Assembly (NCBI GenBank): GCA_023459495.1
Contig: JAEWTL010000067.1
Location: 1-21,016, forward strand
From: Bacillota bacterium
GTDB lineage: Bacteria; Bacillota; Clostridia; Christensenellales; SZUA-584
Direction: 5' to 3'
Length of the DNA stretch: 21,016 bases
This document shows, in pieces, positions 4,517 through 12,160 of this stretch. The notes beneath the pieces are model-generated. The model had not been told where the DNA came from. It did no database searches and was given only the letters and a program-made list of their open reading frames with translations. Position 1 is the stretch's first letter. Each line of letters starts with the position of its first letter. The position numbers were made by a program, and so were the translations under genes.

Positions 4517-4573
4517 CCGCTCGCCGCAGTCCAGCGACCGAGCATAGCGAGCGAGTGACGAGGAAGCGGAAGA
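4517..4573. other. Segment resembling the ColE1/pBR322 primosome-assembly region
   Basis: The stretch from CCGCTCGCCGCAG through GCGACCGAGC, AGCGAGCGAG and GAGGAAGCGGAAG closely follows the familiar sequence beside the ColE1-type origin of pBR322/pUC, which contains a PriA-dependent primosome assembly site. On this plasmid it lies alone in a non-coding gap on the probable leading side of oriT, where a priming signal for complementary-strand synthesis would be useful. The identity is from memory, and activity is inferred. Confidence 0.55.
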
Positions 4574-4605
4574 TCCACCGTTGCCAGGAGAAAAGCAGGT
4601 ACGCA

Positions 4606-4932
4606 CTATGCGTTCTGCCCTAATGATGCTTTCACAAACCACGCAGCCTGAACTATTACGCCATGAATCCAGCGTAAATCGGCATCACGATTTTCTTTTT
4701 TCATTTTTTCGCCACTTAAAGCCTTGCTTACGTGACTTTTTACCAGATTTTCGTGTAATTCTTTTGCTTCTTCAATTGTGAAACCACCAGGCAAATTTGG
4801 CGCTTCTGCTTCCAGCGATGCCAGTGCGATTTCATAAGCCCGACGCTCAATATTGTCTCGGACGTCCAGGCTGCCTATACGCTCTTTGATTTCTTTAATT
4901 AGTTCTTTGTCCTCGTCGGTAAAAGTGGTCAT
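4606..4932 (-). CDS. Hypothetical helical protein at the end of the stb operon (108 aa)
   Basis: The ATG at 4932 (MTTFTDEDKELIKEIKERIG) has AGGAG 6 nt upstream, better placed than the in-frame ATG at 4971 inside the neighbouring gene. The protein is charged and helical. It contains EEAKELHENLVKSHVSKALSG in the middle and ends with RWIHGVIVQAAWFVKASLG, a possible amphipathic helix. No domain is recognised. It is the last gene of the minus-strand group stbA-stbB-(stbC position)-this gene, separated by 19 nt, so it may be cotranscribed and linked with plasmid maintenance. Confidence 0.75.
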   Translation of the reverse strand: MTTFTDEDKELIKEIKERIGSLDVRDNIERRAYEIALASLEAEAPNLPGGFTIEEAKELHENLVKSHVSKALSGEKMKKENRDADLRWIHGVIVQAAWFVKASLGQNA

Positions 4933-4951
4933 TAGGGACTCCTTTTCATAT

Positions 4952-5551
4952 TTATGGTTTTCTTGAATCAATTTCGTCTAGTTTGAGTTTTATATTTTGC
5001 TGGTCTGATTTTGGTAATTTTCTCATGCTCTCTTCAGTTATTTTTTTCATATCAAGAAATGCTCTTGCATAGAAGCGCAGACTTGCCTCTTTTTCATGTT
5101 GTGCAACATACCAGGTTGCGCCAGAAAATGCCGCAGACAGGCATAATGTGCACAGGGCACAAATTGCAATGGCTGTTTTGATACTGAATGGTTTTGCTGA
5201 TTTAGTTAGTATCTCTAGTTGTTTTTTATGGTCGGAAGCAATTTGGTCAAAATTTTGTTTGATTCCAGAAAAAGTATTTATTGCTTGTTTGGTTATCTCG
5301 CTCTGACACTCATTAGATATTTGTCTTATATCGCTTTTTGCAATATTAATATCTTTATTAATATCAATGCTGCTTTGTATTATTTTATTTACTTTGTCTG
5401 ACAGAACGGCATCCAGACGAGCAGGTGTCTCGTCTATAGCGTTGATAATTAAGTTTGCTGTTTTTTCGATCTGTTTTTCTAAAGCAATATAATCTTCAAG
5501 AAGATCGTTTATTTTTTGATCTTTAAACTCTTCAGAGATACTACGAGACAT
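4952..5551 (-). CDS. Single-pass membrane protein in the stbC position (199 aa)
   Basis: ATG 5551 follows TTGGAGAAAAAC. The first 120 residues are a long charged helical, probably coiled-coil region (LLEDYIALEKQIEKTANLI, SSIDINKDINIAKSDIRQIS). One transmembrane segment spans about residues 125-150 (TAIAICALCTLCLSAAFSGA), followed by a short charged tail (DMKKITEESMRKLPKS). It is third in a gene order like the stbABC operon of R388, where the role of StbC is unclear. Its membrane anchor and coiled coil could tether the plasmid-ATPase complex to the envelope. A hairpin (5569-5591) precedes it. Homology to R388 StbC is not visible, so no symbol is given. Confidence 0.8.
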   Translation of the reverse strand: MSRSISEEFKDQKINDLLEDYIALEKQIEKTANLIINAIDETPARLDAVLSDKVNKIIQSSIDINKDINIAKSDIRQISNECQSEITKQAINTFSGIKQNFDQIASDHKKQLEILTKSAKPFSIKTAIAICALCTLCLSAAFSGATWYVAQHEKEASLRFYARAFLDMKKITEESMRKLPKSDQQNIKLKLDEIDSRKP

Positions 5552-5568
5552 TGTTTTTCTCCAATTTT

Positions 5569-5591
5569 ATGACCGGGTACATCCCGGTCAT
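5569..5591 (-). other. Intercistronic hairpin between the stbB-like gene and the stbC-position gene
   Basis: ATGACCGGG (5569-5577) and CCCGGTCAT (5583-5591) form a perfect 9-bp stem with loop TACAT, just downstream of the stbB stop on the transcribed strand and before the next gene's Shine-Dalgarno. No T-run follows, so attenuation or processing is likelier than full termination. Confidence 0.6.
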
Positions 5592-5597
5592 ATTGTA

Positions 5598-6299
5598 TCA
5601 GACGAGATTGAGGTTTTTAAAGGCAACATCAAGATCGCTGTTGAATCCATTCATCAACATTTTTACTGCTCTTAAATTTGACAAATCTTGCCGCTCTTCC
5701 TTTGAAGAAGCTGAACGAATTAATGAACGAAAATCACGATTGTCATTATAGACATCATCATACTGTAGGCCGCTTTTATTTAAAATATTGAAAATGTTGT
5801 TATGGTAAACAACAACAGGATTTTCACCTACAATTTCTTTACATACGTCGTCAGCTAAGAAAACTGAATATTGTTTGTTAATAGGGGTGTCCTTTTCAGC
5901 AAGATTGAAAATTACTTTAAAACGATCCTGTTCAACACCCATAGCCATTAGTGTTGTAATGGTTTGAATTGAGTCTATTTGTTGTTTTGCTTCTCGCACA
6001 ACAGGAACGATGAAATAATCAATAAGGTCATGACTTCCCTGATATTCATTCATCTGTACAAGGAATTGCTCAATATTTGATGAGCCTACGTCAATGATGG
6101 TGCATTCACTATCATCAATACGTTTGATAATTTCGTCAAACTCCTTTGCTGATAATTTCTCGTCATTTGTACCATCAGTGTTTAATGTTTCTACTTTTAT
6201 AATTTCTGACCCCTCCAGACGAGGTTTCAATAAAGTTTGGCAAATGGTCGATTTCCCTACGTTTCCGCTATTATTTACAATTGCTAGTTTTAAGTACAT
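5598..6299 (-). CDS. stbB: ParA/StbB-like P-loop ATPase for plasmid stability (233 aa)
   Basis: ParA/MinD-like ATPases position plasmids, and in R388 StbB influences conjugation together with StbA. Residues 8-18 (VNNSGNVGKST) form a deviant Walker A motif with the lysine at 16. DSECTIIDVGSSN (about 88-100) fits a Walker B strand, and FIVPVVREAKQQIDSIQTI fits the switch and helix that follow. Length fits StbB. ATG 6299 lies 5 nt after the stbA stop with AAGGTAAG before it, so the two are coupled. It lacks an N-terminal DNA-binding domain, so StbA presumably supplies plasmid contact. Symbol assigned by fold and gene order. Confidence 0.85.
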   Translation of the reverse strand: MYLKLAIVNNSGNVGKSTICQTLLKPRLEGSEIIKVETLNTDGTNDEKLSAKEFDEIIKRIDDSECTIIDVGSSNIEQFLVQMNEYQGSHDLIDYFIVPVVREAKQQIDSIQTITTLMAMGVEQDRFKVIFNLAEKDTPINKQYSVFLADDVCKEIVGENPVVVYHNNIFNILNKSGLQYDDVYNDNRDFRSLIRSASSKEERQDLSNLRAVKMLMNGFNSDLDVAFKNLNLV

Positions 6300-6304
6300 T
6301 TTTC

Positions 6305-6784
6305 TTACCTTTTATTTCGTATATAATTTCCAAGAGTATTGCTAACTTGTACAAAGTTAGCACAATTCCAAGATTTTATTGTTTCTATAGATACATTGTT
6401 ATCTATAGCTTGTTGAGCTATCTTTGCATTGTTGAAGCAAACTGGCAAATATGCATTAAGTATATCATTATCTTGCTTCGTTTTTCTGTTTTTGTCCTCA
6501 ATGGTTATTGCTTTTTGATACGTTTTTTCTTTATTTGAAAGAAGATGAGAAACGTCTTTTTTCTCGGCCCTTTCTTTTCGTATGCGATGTAATATGTTTT
6601 CAAACGTCTTTAACGTTAGATCAAAACCTTCATCATTAAGAGCATTAACAATATCAATGTTTCTTATGCCTTGTTGCTGCGCTTCTTCTATTTCAGCAAA
6701 ACGCTCTCTTATTCTTCCAGTTTTACTTCGCTTGACCTTCTGAGCTAAGAGCGAACCAAGTAGTTTATTTTCTCCATTGTTCAT
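6305..6784 (-). CDS. stbA: StbA-like DNA-binding plasmid stability protein (159 aa)
   Basis: In R388, StbA binds arrays of short direct repeats beside oriT and is needed for stable inheritance. Here residues about 25-72 (RERFAEIEEAQQQGIRNIDI, then NALNDEGFDLTLKTFENIL) look like the StbA helix-turn-helix domain. The C-terminal half, rich in Asn, Lys and Gln, is less conserved. ATG 6784 follows GGAG with 8 nt spacing. Ten 11-bp repeats lie 65-178 bp upstream, exactly where an autoregulating, centromere-binding protein would act. It is the first gene of the operon. An alternative would be another plasmid HTH accessory protein, but position and repeats favour StbA. Confidence 0.8.
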   Translation of the reverse strand: MNNGENKLLGSLLAQKVKRSKTGRIRERFAEIEEAQQQGIRNIDIVNALNDEGFDLTLKTFENILHRIRKERAEKKDVSHLLSNKEKTYQKAITIEDKNRKTKQDNDILNAYLPVCFNNAKIAQQAIDNNVSIETIKSWNCANFVQVSNTLGNYIRNKR

Positions 6785-6848
6785 TTGTCAGTCTCCAGGA
6801 CAGTGAAATCATGATGAGCAATTCTATCATGAACGTCAAGCAATTTTT

Positions 6849-6962
6849 GCTATGTATATGCTATGCGTTTGCTATGTATATGCTATGCCATTGGTTTTTA
6901 TGGTGTGTTTTTGCTATGTATTAGCTATGTTTATGGTGTGCATTTGATGTGTGAATGCTATG
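6849..6962. repeat. Ten 11-bp iterons (GCTATG + 5 nt), probable StbA-binding/centromere site
   Basis: GCTATG starts at 6849, 6860, 6871 and 6882. After a 20-bp step, variants (GGTGTG, GCTATG, GCTATG, GGTGTG, GATGTG, GCTATG) start at 6902, 6913, 6924, 6935, 6946 and 6957, every step exactly 11 bp. This gives one array of four and one of six, each unit about one helical turn. R388 has a comparable two-array, 11-bp-period site for StbA between stbA and oriT. Confidence 0.85.
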
Positions 6963-7112
6963 GAATCAAATAATTTTCTAAAACACAGGCACGATACCGA
7001 TTGTACACAAGACCGTTCCGGTCATGTTACAATCGTGTGCCAAAGGGGACGCCCCTTTGAAACCCCGAACGATGCAGCCGTTCTTATGCGGTTCTACGAA
7101 CCTTGAGGACAT
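6963..7112. other. Probable origin of transfer (oriT) region
   Basis: This gene-free stretch lies between the divergent stbA and nikA-like genes. A compound inverted repeat has outer arms GGCAC (6988-6992) with GTGCC (7037-7041), middle arms CGATTGTA (6998-7005) with TACAATCG (7028-7035), and a tip GACCG-TTC-CGGTC (7011-7023). Two hairpins follow: CAAAGGGG/CCCCTTTG (7041-7059) and GGTTC/GAACC (7090-7102). Relaxases of this type act on such repeats next to the gene for their accessory protein. No exact nic site can be named from the sequence. Confidence 0.65.
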
Positions 7113-7454
7113 ATGAAGAAAAAAACCAACAAAAACGTTCATGTAACATTCAGACTTACCGAAGAAGAATATGCTCCGTTCGATAGGGCTATAAAAGAGC
7201 TTAATATTAGTAAGTCTGAATTTTTCAGGCTGCTTACTATTGGTAAAATAAACACATATGCATCTGATAAACGTAACATACCAGAATACAAACGTTGTCT
7301 TTCTCAGTTGAGTTGGGCAGGAAACAACATAAATCAAATAGCGCACCGATTAAATTCAGATCATTTAAAAGGTATTATATCAGAATCGCTTTATAAAAAG
7401 GTTTTAAATGGACTAATCGGTATTCGTGATCGCCTTCAGGAGATAGCTAAATGA
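7113..7454 (+). CDS. nikA: MobC/NikA-like relaxosome accessory protein (113 aa)
   Basis: NikA/MobC proteins are ribbon-helix-helix dimers that bind oriT repeats and recruit the relaxase. Residues about 9-45 (VHVTFRLTEEEYAPFDRAIK, then NISKSEFFRLLTIGK) form the beta-helix-helix domain. LSQLSWAGNNINQIAHRLN (about 68-87) is the signature of the MobC family. ATG 7113 follows TTGAGGAC and sits next to the inverted repeats of the probable oriT. The stop overlaps the relaxase start in ATGA (7451-7454), implying translational coupling. The symbol follows the IncI naming by role and order, not by proven orthology. Confidence 0.88.
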   Translation: MKKKTNKNVHVTFRLTEEEYAPFDRAIKELNISKSEFFRLLTIGKINTYASDKRNIPEYKRCLSQLSWAGNNINQIAHRLNSDHLKGIISESLYKKVLNGLIGIRDRLQEIAK

Positions 7455-10400
7455 TTGTCAGATACGGTGGTGGTAATGATGGTATCGTTGATTATCTGAT
7501 AAATGGTCGCAAAGCAGAACGCCAGTACACGCGTGATGAACTTGATCATCGTGTCGTTCTTGATGGTGATTTACAGACTACAGATAAGATTATTGATTCT
7601 ATTGAAAACAAAAGTCAGGAACGTTATTTGCACATTACTCTGTCTTTTCATGAAAGTCATGTGTCGAATGAAGTGTTAAAGGCTGTTGTTGATGATTATA
7701 AAAAATTATTGATGAATGCTTATCATCCTGATGAATACTCTTTTTATGCGGAAGCTCATTTGCCTAAAATTCGTCATATCCAGGATAATAGCACTGGTGA
7801 ACTTGTTGAAAGAAAACCACATATTCATATTGTAATTCCTAAAGTAAATTTGATTACTGAAAAGTTCCTAAATCCAGTGGGAGATGTTACCAAAGGGCAT
7901 ACAATTGAACAGCTTGATGCTATACAGGAATTTATTAATAATAAATATAATCTTGATAGCCCTAAAGACTATCCGCGTAAAGATGCGGATTACGGAAAAA
8001 TTATAAGTAGAGTTAAGGGGGATCTTTACAAAGAGCATCACTCTGAATTGAAAGGTGAGTTGCTTTCGCGTATAGAGAACGAGAAAATTGAAAATTACTC
8101 TGTATTCAAAGATATTGTTGCAGAGTATGGTGAACTTCGTATAAGAAATGCTGGTAAAACCAATGAGTATCTGGCTGTAAAATTGCCTGGAGATAAAAAA
8201 TACACAAACTTAAAAAGTCCTCTTTTTCGTCAGAATTACATTGAGACAAGGACATTAACACTTGAGAAACCAACACACAAAGAGATAGAAAAGAGACTTA
8301 ATACCTGGTTAAATAAAACAAGCCATGAGATTAAGCATATTTTTAACCAGGCGGAGAAAACAAGGGAACTTTACAAGACATTAAGCCCTTCACAACAAAT
8401 TGATTTCCTGCAAGAGAGGATAAAAGAATATGACTCAAGAGAAAAACTTAACGAAAGAAATTCTCAGCAAACGTCAGGACGAGAGGGAGGTTACAAGTCG
8501 TGTCCTAAAAAGTTTGCCAGAATCCGTCAATCTGAAGCAACAGTCGGATTGTCACGTATGCCCCAACGCGGTATGGTTTACGGAATCAATGGATTCACAA
8601 GACCCGACTCTGTCAGTGTATTGTCAGATATTTCGCAGCGTGATCTGGCAGAGCAATTACCGCAAAGAGAACATCCTGGTCAGGATGTGCGACGGGATTA
8701 TGATAGACAATTCACAGAGTCAGGAATAAAAAGTCTTGAACGCTCTTCTTTTTTGTGTGAAACGATGTTTCAGACTCTGAATGAGGCGGCAGAGAAAAAC
8801 GAAATTACAACGATGGCAGAAATTCGCAGAAATATTGATCCTGTCAGGTTTCTGTCTTCTGCCGCCGAGCGTTTTAATATTATTCCAGCGCAGCATAAAA
8901 TCAGAACAGCAAAGGACGGTTCCCCCCGGTTTTCTGTGGGGAATCGTAATATGAACGCATCTGATTTTCTGACAAAGCATATTAATCTTGCCTGGAAAGA
9001 TGCGAAATCCTTTCTGCTTGAAGTTTATTCACAGCAGTTAGAAAACACGCCATATACGCGCTATCCAACCTACAGACGCCTTACGCATCATGAAGCTCGT
9101 GAGCGTCTTAACTCACTGAATTTATCTGAAAAAACATTACGAAATACTATCAGGTTTGAGCGTGGCAAGCTGTATAATGATCTGCGAGAGATGAGACGCG
9201 AGTTGAAGTTAATACCACGTGAACAGCGTGATATTGCCGTGGGTGTGATTGTTTACAAAAAACTAACCACACTTGAGCGTCTTTCTGAACTCGACACAGA
9301 GGGGCGACACATAATTCGTCAATATCATGCTGACTGGCATAAGGATAAAGATGAAATGAAAGCCCTTGAACGTCTCAAAAGCTATCTCAACTTCGATGAA
9401 ATCAACGCCATTTCTGCTGACGAACCCGAACTTTCGCTTCAGAAAGCGGTGGATTCCCAGCGCCGCTTAGAAGAGGCGAAAAAGGTTAACTCCAAACTAA
9501 AAGATCTTGTGATGGATAAGCAGGATTCCAGGATTGTTTATCGCGATCAGGAATCGGAAAAGCCTGTCTTTACCGACAAAGGGAACTTTGTCGTTGCGGG
9601 TAAAAATCCCTCAAAAGAAGAGATCGGAATAATGCTTGAGTATTCCAGGGAAAAGTTTGGTGGTGTACTCAAACTTACCGGCTCTGAAGATTTCAAAAAA
9701 ATGTGCGCTGAAGTTGCCGCAGAGCAGGACATGAAGATTATTTTACGCCCGGAGCAGTATCAACAGATGATGCTGGAATTAAAAGCAGAACTTCAGGGTA
9801 ATAAGTTTGAGCAGGTGGAAACACAGGAAAATAGCCAGGAGTCCGAATCCAGAATAGAGAAAGGTGATGCATTGAAGGAACAGGCCACCGAACAGGCACA
9901 GGCCACAGAACAGACTCAGGCTACAGAGCAGGCGCAGGCCACAGAGCAGGCGCAGGCCACAGAGCAGGCACAGGCCACATCTTCATATGATCCTGGTGTT
10001 ATTACCAGGGCAAATACCCTGGATTCACAGATGCTTAGTAAAGGCACAAATGGTGAATTTGGCTATTTGAAATCTCTGGATAGCGATGAAAATGAGATTT
10101 GGGAAGTGCTGGGGCATGTACCTGGAGACAGCGATGATATCTTTAGTGTTGCCAGTTTTGATAATGAAAACGATGCAAAAGAATTTTGCAATATTGTTAA
10201 TGAATTAGGAATTGACAGAACACAGGCTTTGATTCAGGAGCAGCTTACTTCTCAACACGATCAGGCTACCGCGCAGGAGCATAATAAACAGGAAATTTAC
10301 TGTGTAAACTTTAGTCACCTCCATGATGAGAATGAGGGTGTTGTATTTCATTCTAAAGATGCTGCCATTGACTTTTATGAGGGAAACAAATCTTCTGCAA

Positions 10401-11626
10401 TAGAAAAATATGAAAGCAATTATTTAAATGGTGATGGTTTTGAAACTATTGTGCTTATGTCTAAAACTGTCTCAACCGATGAATTATCCTCTTATCCAGA
10501 GGGGGGGATAGTAACGCTTGATAAGCCATTTGAAGTAATTGCCAATTCATATGAAGAATACCGTACTCCAGTGTATGCGGTTTCTTTCTCGAAGGATGAG
10601 TTTAGTGAAGATATTAAGACTTTTGATTCATTGCACGACGCATCTGAATATAAAAATAATATGCTTCAGGAGCACGGACTTAACCAGGATGATATCTTAA
10701 TCACACCTGTAACAAGAGAAGAAATCGCCTTTAAAGGAATTAAGGACGCTGTTAATGACGCTAATATGGCAGTGATGGAACAGGAGGGGGATTCGTCCAG
10801 AGAATCACCAGAAGAGATACTCGCCAGTATTTCAGCTAACGAGCATATGATCTCCGGGCTTGAAAACTTCCTGGTTAAAGACCGTTCTCAGTTCAGTTCC
10901 TGCAATGGGGATATCGTTGTGGAGGCGGAAATTACCAGGGGGGAAGGTGGTCTTTATCACCTTGCGGTCGCTGGTAAGCATGGCTTAGAGCGTGGTGATG
11001 CAGTTGCCAGAGTGGATGTTACGGAGCAGCAATTTGCCGCGATCACTGGAAAAACACCTTCTGAAGTTTTAACGGGGGACCAAACATCGGCTCGTGTTCC
11101 GGTAATTACAGGTATCCATTTCAGTACAAGGGCTATTGAAAATGTGAATAAACTGGAACAACAGAAGGATTATGTCTATTTCTCAACACATGAAGGCCTG
11201 AATGCTGAAATAAAAGATTTCAGCTCTCTCAAGGATGCTATTGAGTGGGGCCGGGTTGAATGCGAGCTACATGATCTCAATAAGCGCGATACTGTCATTT
11301 ATCGCGTCGAGTCTGAACATATTTCTCAGGGGATTGACGCTGTAATGAAAAATGCTGAACGCGTGGAGCGTCATGAAATTGAGAAAGCACAGGGACGGGA
11401 TTGCACGCCGGAAGACGGCAAGATTCTTGAGGCAATTGATCGCTTTGAGGACAAGTTCAGAGGGGAAGGACTGAAGTTCGAAAGGGAGAAGGCCGAATCC
11501 GATTTGCTTAATCACGGATTCACTCGTGAAATGGCAGAAGATGCTCTTGGAAAACAATTTGTCCAGGCCAGAGAAGAGCATCAGGAATCGCAGCAGCAGC
11601 GTGACGATTCACAGGACATGCACTAA
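7451..11626 (+). CDS. nikB: MOBP-type conjugative relaxase, NikB-like, with long C-terminal extension (1391 aa)
   Basis: It would nick oriT, stay covalently bound to the 5' end and pilot the strand into the recipient. The N-terminal relaxase domain (about 1-290) has candidate nucleophiles Tyr15 (VDYLINGRK) and Tyr26. Motif III is made of H103 and H124-I-H126 (KPHIHIVIP). Residues about 327-426 form a low-complexity Q/R/S-rich linker that also encodes a second frame. An LPD7-like domain lies near 695-790 (GGVLKLTGSEDFKKMCAEVA). An 18-bp repeat encodes ATEQAQ copies at about 812-843. The C-terminal third holds several related about 60-residue modules (starting near 867, 948, 1039 and 1240) and a charged tail. 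There is no helicase or primase motif. A terminator follows at 11633. Confidence 0.9.
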   Translation: MIVRYGGGNDGIVDYLINGRKAERQYTRDELDHRVVLDGDLQTTDKIIDSIENKSQERYLHITLSFHESHVSNEVLKAVVDDYKKLLMNAYHPDEYSFYAEAHLPKIRHIQDNSTGELVERKPHIHIVIPKVNLITEKFLNPVGDVTKGHTIEQLDAIQEFINNKYNLDSPKDYPRKDADYGKIISRVKGDLYKEHHSELKGELLSRIENEKIENYSVFKDIVAEYGELRIRNAGKTNEYLAVKLPGDKKYTNLKSPLFRQNYIETRTLTLEKPTHKEIEKRLNTWLNKTSHEIKHIFNQAEKTRELYKTLSPSQQIDFLQERIKEYDSREKLNERNSQQTSGREGGYKSCPKKFARIRQSEATVGLSRMPQRGMVYGINGFTRPDSVSVLSDISQRDLAEQLPQREHPGQDVRRDYDRQFTESGIKSLERSSFLCETMFQTLNEAAEKNEITTMAEIRRNIDPVRFLSSAAERFNIIPAQHKIRTAKDGSPRFSVGNRNMNASDFLTKHINLAWKDAKSFLLEVYSQQLENTPYTRYPTYRRLTHHEARERLNSLNLSEKTLRNTIRFERGKLYNDLREMRRELKLIPREQRDIAVGVIVYKKLTTLERLSELDTEGRHIIRQYHADWHKDKDEMKALERLKSYLNFDEINAISADEPELSLQKAVDSQRRLEEAKKVNSKLKDLVMDKQDSRIVYRDQESEKPVFTDKGNFVVAGKNPSKEEIGIMLEYSREKFGGVLKLTGSEDFKKMCAEVAAEQDMKIILRPEQYQQMMLELKAELQGNKFEQVETQENSQESESRIEKGDALKEQATEQAQATEQTQATEQAQATEQAQATEQAQATSSYDPGVITRANTLDSQMLSKGTNGEFGYLKSLDSDENEIWEVLGHVPGDSDDIFSVASFDNENDAKEFCNIVNELGIDRTQALIQEQLTSQHDQATAQEHNKQEIYCVNFSHLHDENEGVVFHSKDAAIDFYEGNKSSAIEKYESNYLNGDGFETIVLMSKTVSTDELSSYPEGGIVTLDKPFEVIANSYEEYRTPVYAVSFSKDEFSEDIKTFDSLHDASEYKNNMLQEHGLNQDDILITPVTREEIAFKGIKDAVNDANMAVMEQEGDSSRESPEEILASISANEHMISGLENFLVKDRSQFSSCNGDIVVEAEITRGEGGLYHLAVAGKHGLERGDAVARVDVTEQQFAAITGKTPSEVLTGDQTSARVPVITGIHFSTRAIENVNKLEQQKDYVYFSTHEGLNAEIKDFSSLKDAIEWGRVECELHDLNKRDTVIYRVESEHISQGIDAVMKNAERVERHEIEKAQGRDCTPEDGKILEAIDRFEDKFRGEGLKFEREKAESDLLNHGFTREMAEDALGKQFVQAREEHQESQQQRDDSQDMH
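8430..8729 (+). CDS. Overprinted cysteine-motif protein inside the relaxase gene (99 aa)
   Basis: This frame lies in the relaxase gene in another reading frame. ATG 8430 has AGAGAGGA (8413-8420) before it, and the 99 codons end at TAA 8727-8729. The product has protein-like complexity, with a patterned core: DCHVCPNAVWF (two Cys, CxxCP), then LSVYCQIFRSVIW, then VRMCDG, a spacing that suggests a metal-binding or redox fold. Over the same bases the relaxase is a low-complexity linker, as expected if this frame is the constrained one. Nested genes in relaxase genes are known in ColE1 (mbe) and RSF1010 (mob). I recall similar C-CP-W...C...CDG proteins from conjugative elements but cannot name the family. 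Confidence 0.6.
   Translation: MTQEKNLTKEILSKRQDEREVTSRVLKSLPESVNLKQQSDCHVCPNAVWFTESMDSQDPTLSVYCQIFRSVIWQSNYRKENILVRMCDGIMIDNSQSQE
9884..9979 (+). repeat. 18-bp coding tandem repeat (ATEQAQ) in the relaxase gene
   Basis: Five consecutive 18-bp units start at 9884, 9902, 9920, 9938 and 9956, with a partial sixth at 9974. They encode ATEQAQ (once ATEQTQ). Units differ at a few mostly silent positions, typical of slippage or unequal exchange. The repeat links the LPD7-like domain to the C-terminal modules. Confidence 0.9.
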
Positions 11627-11632
11627 TTAAGA

Positions 11633-11657
11633 AAAAAGCCCGGTTTTCGGGCTTTTT
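11633..11657. terminator. Bidirectional rho-independent terminator between convergent operons
   Basis: AAAAAGCCCG (11633-11642), loop GTTTT, CGGGCTTTTT (11648-11657). T-runs exist on both strands. It separates the relaxase gene from the minus-strand transfer operon. Confidence 0.92.
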
Positions 11658-11668
11658 AAGAAAAAAAG

Positions 11669-12109
11669 TCAACCCCAAACAGAAATAATAGCTACAAAAA
11701 TGGACAGTAATAATGCAATAAAAGTAATGTTGAGCCATATGTTGGACGAGTCTTTTAAGACTAATATGGCTGTTAATGCCATTGTAATGAAACTAATGGT
11801 AATAATGGCTGCAAATAAATATTGTACAATGTTTTTTATTGTACCTGGTTGATCCCCAATTCTTTCTCTGTAATTTGCATCAACATTAGATATCCATTGA
11901 AGTAATAGAGCAATAAAACAGCCTACTCCGCAAAAGGTGAATTGCACAGACGTCGGGTTTGAATCAAACAACGAGATCGCTAAGTTATATAAGTATATCG
12001 CGCATGAAATCACCCCGACAACTAAAATAGAGATTAGTATAATCCGAAGAACTAATGTATTGCTTTCCTTTAAGGAATATATTAAAGCCGCTTTTTCGTA
12101 TTCTTTCAT
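11669..12109 (-). CDS. Four-pass membrane protein, unknown function (146 aa)
   Basis: Four hydrophobic segments lie at about residues 19-45, 57-75, 93-116 and 124-145. Segments two and three are joined by a charged stretch (SNVDANYRERIGDQPGTIKN), and there is a short basic/acidic N-terminus (MKEYEKAALIYSLKES). ATG 12109 has only a weak Shine-Dalgarno (TGGAT). It is the last gene of the minus-strand series and ends just before the bidirectional terminator. The family is not recognised. Possible roles for a small polytopic protein here include surface exclusion or envelope adaptation, without sequence proof. Confidence 0.75.
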   Translation of the reverse strand: MKEYEKAALIYSLKESNTLVLRIILISILVVGVISCAIYLYNLAISLFDSNPTSVQFTFCGVGCFIALLLQWISNVDANYRERIGDQPGTIKNIVQYLFAAIITISFITMALTAILVLKDSSNIWLNITFIALLLSIFVAIISVWG

Positions 12110-12160
12110 AATTTAATCCAGTCTATAAGTATAAGAACCAACAAAACTGTCAAGGGAAGT

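Noticed and set aside
6849..6962. CRISPR array or replication-origin iterons
   Set aside because: An 11-bp period with 5-nt spacers is far too short for CRISPR. No Rep gene is adjacent, and the position between stbA and oriT fits a partition site better.
6978..7346. 122-codon minus-strand frame across oriT and the nikA-like gene
   Set aside because: It is antisense to a clear MobC-family gene and crosses the inverted repeats.
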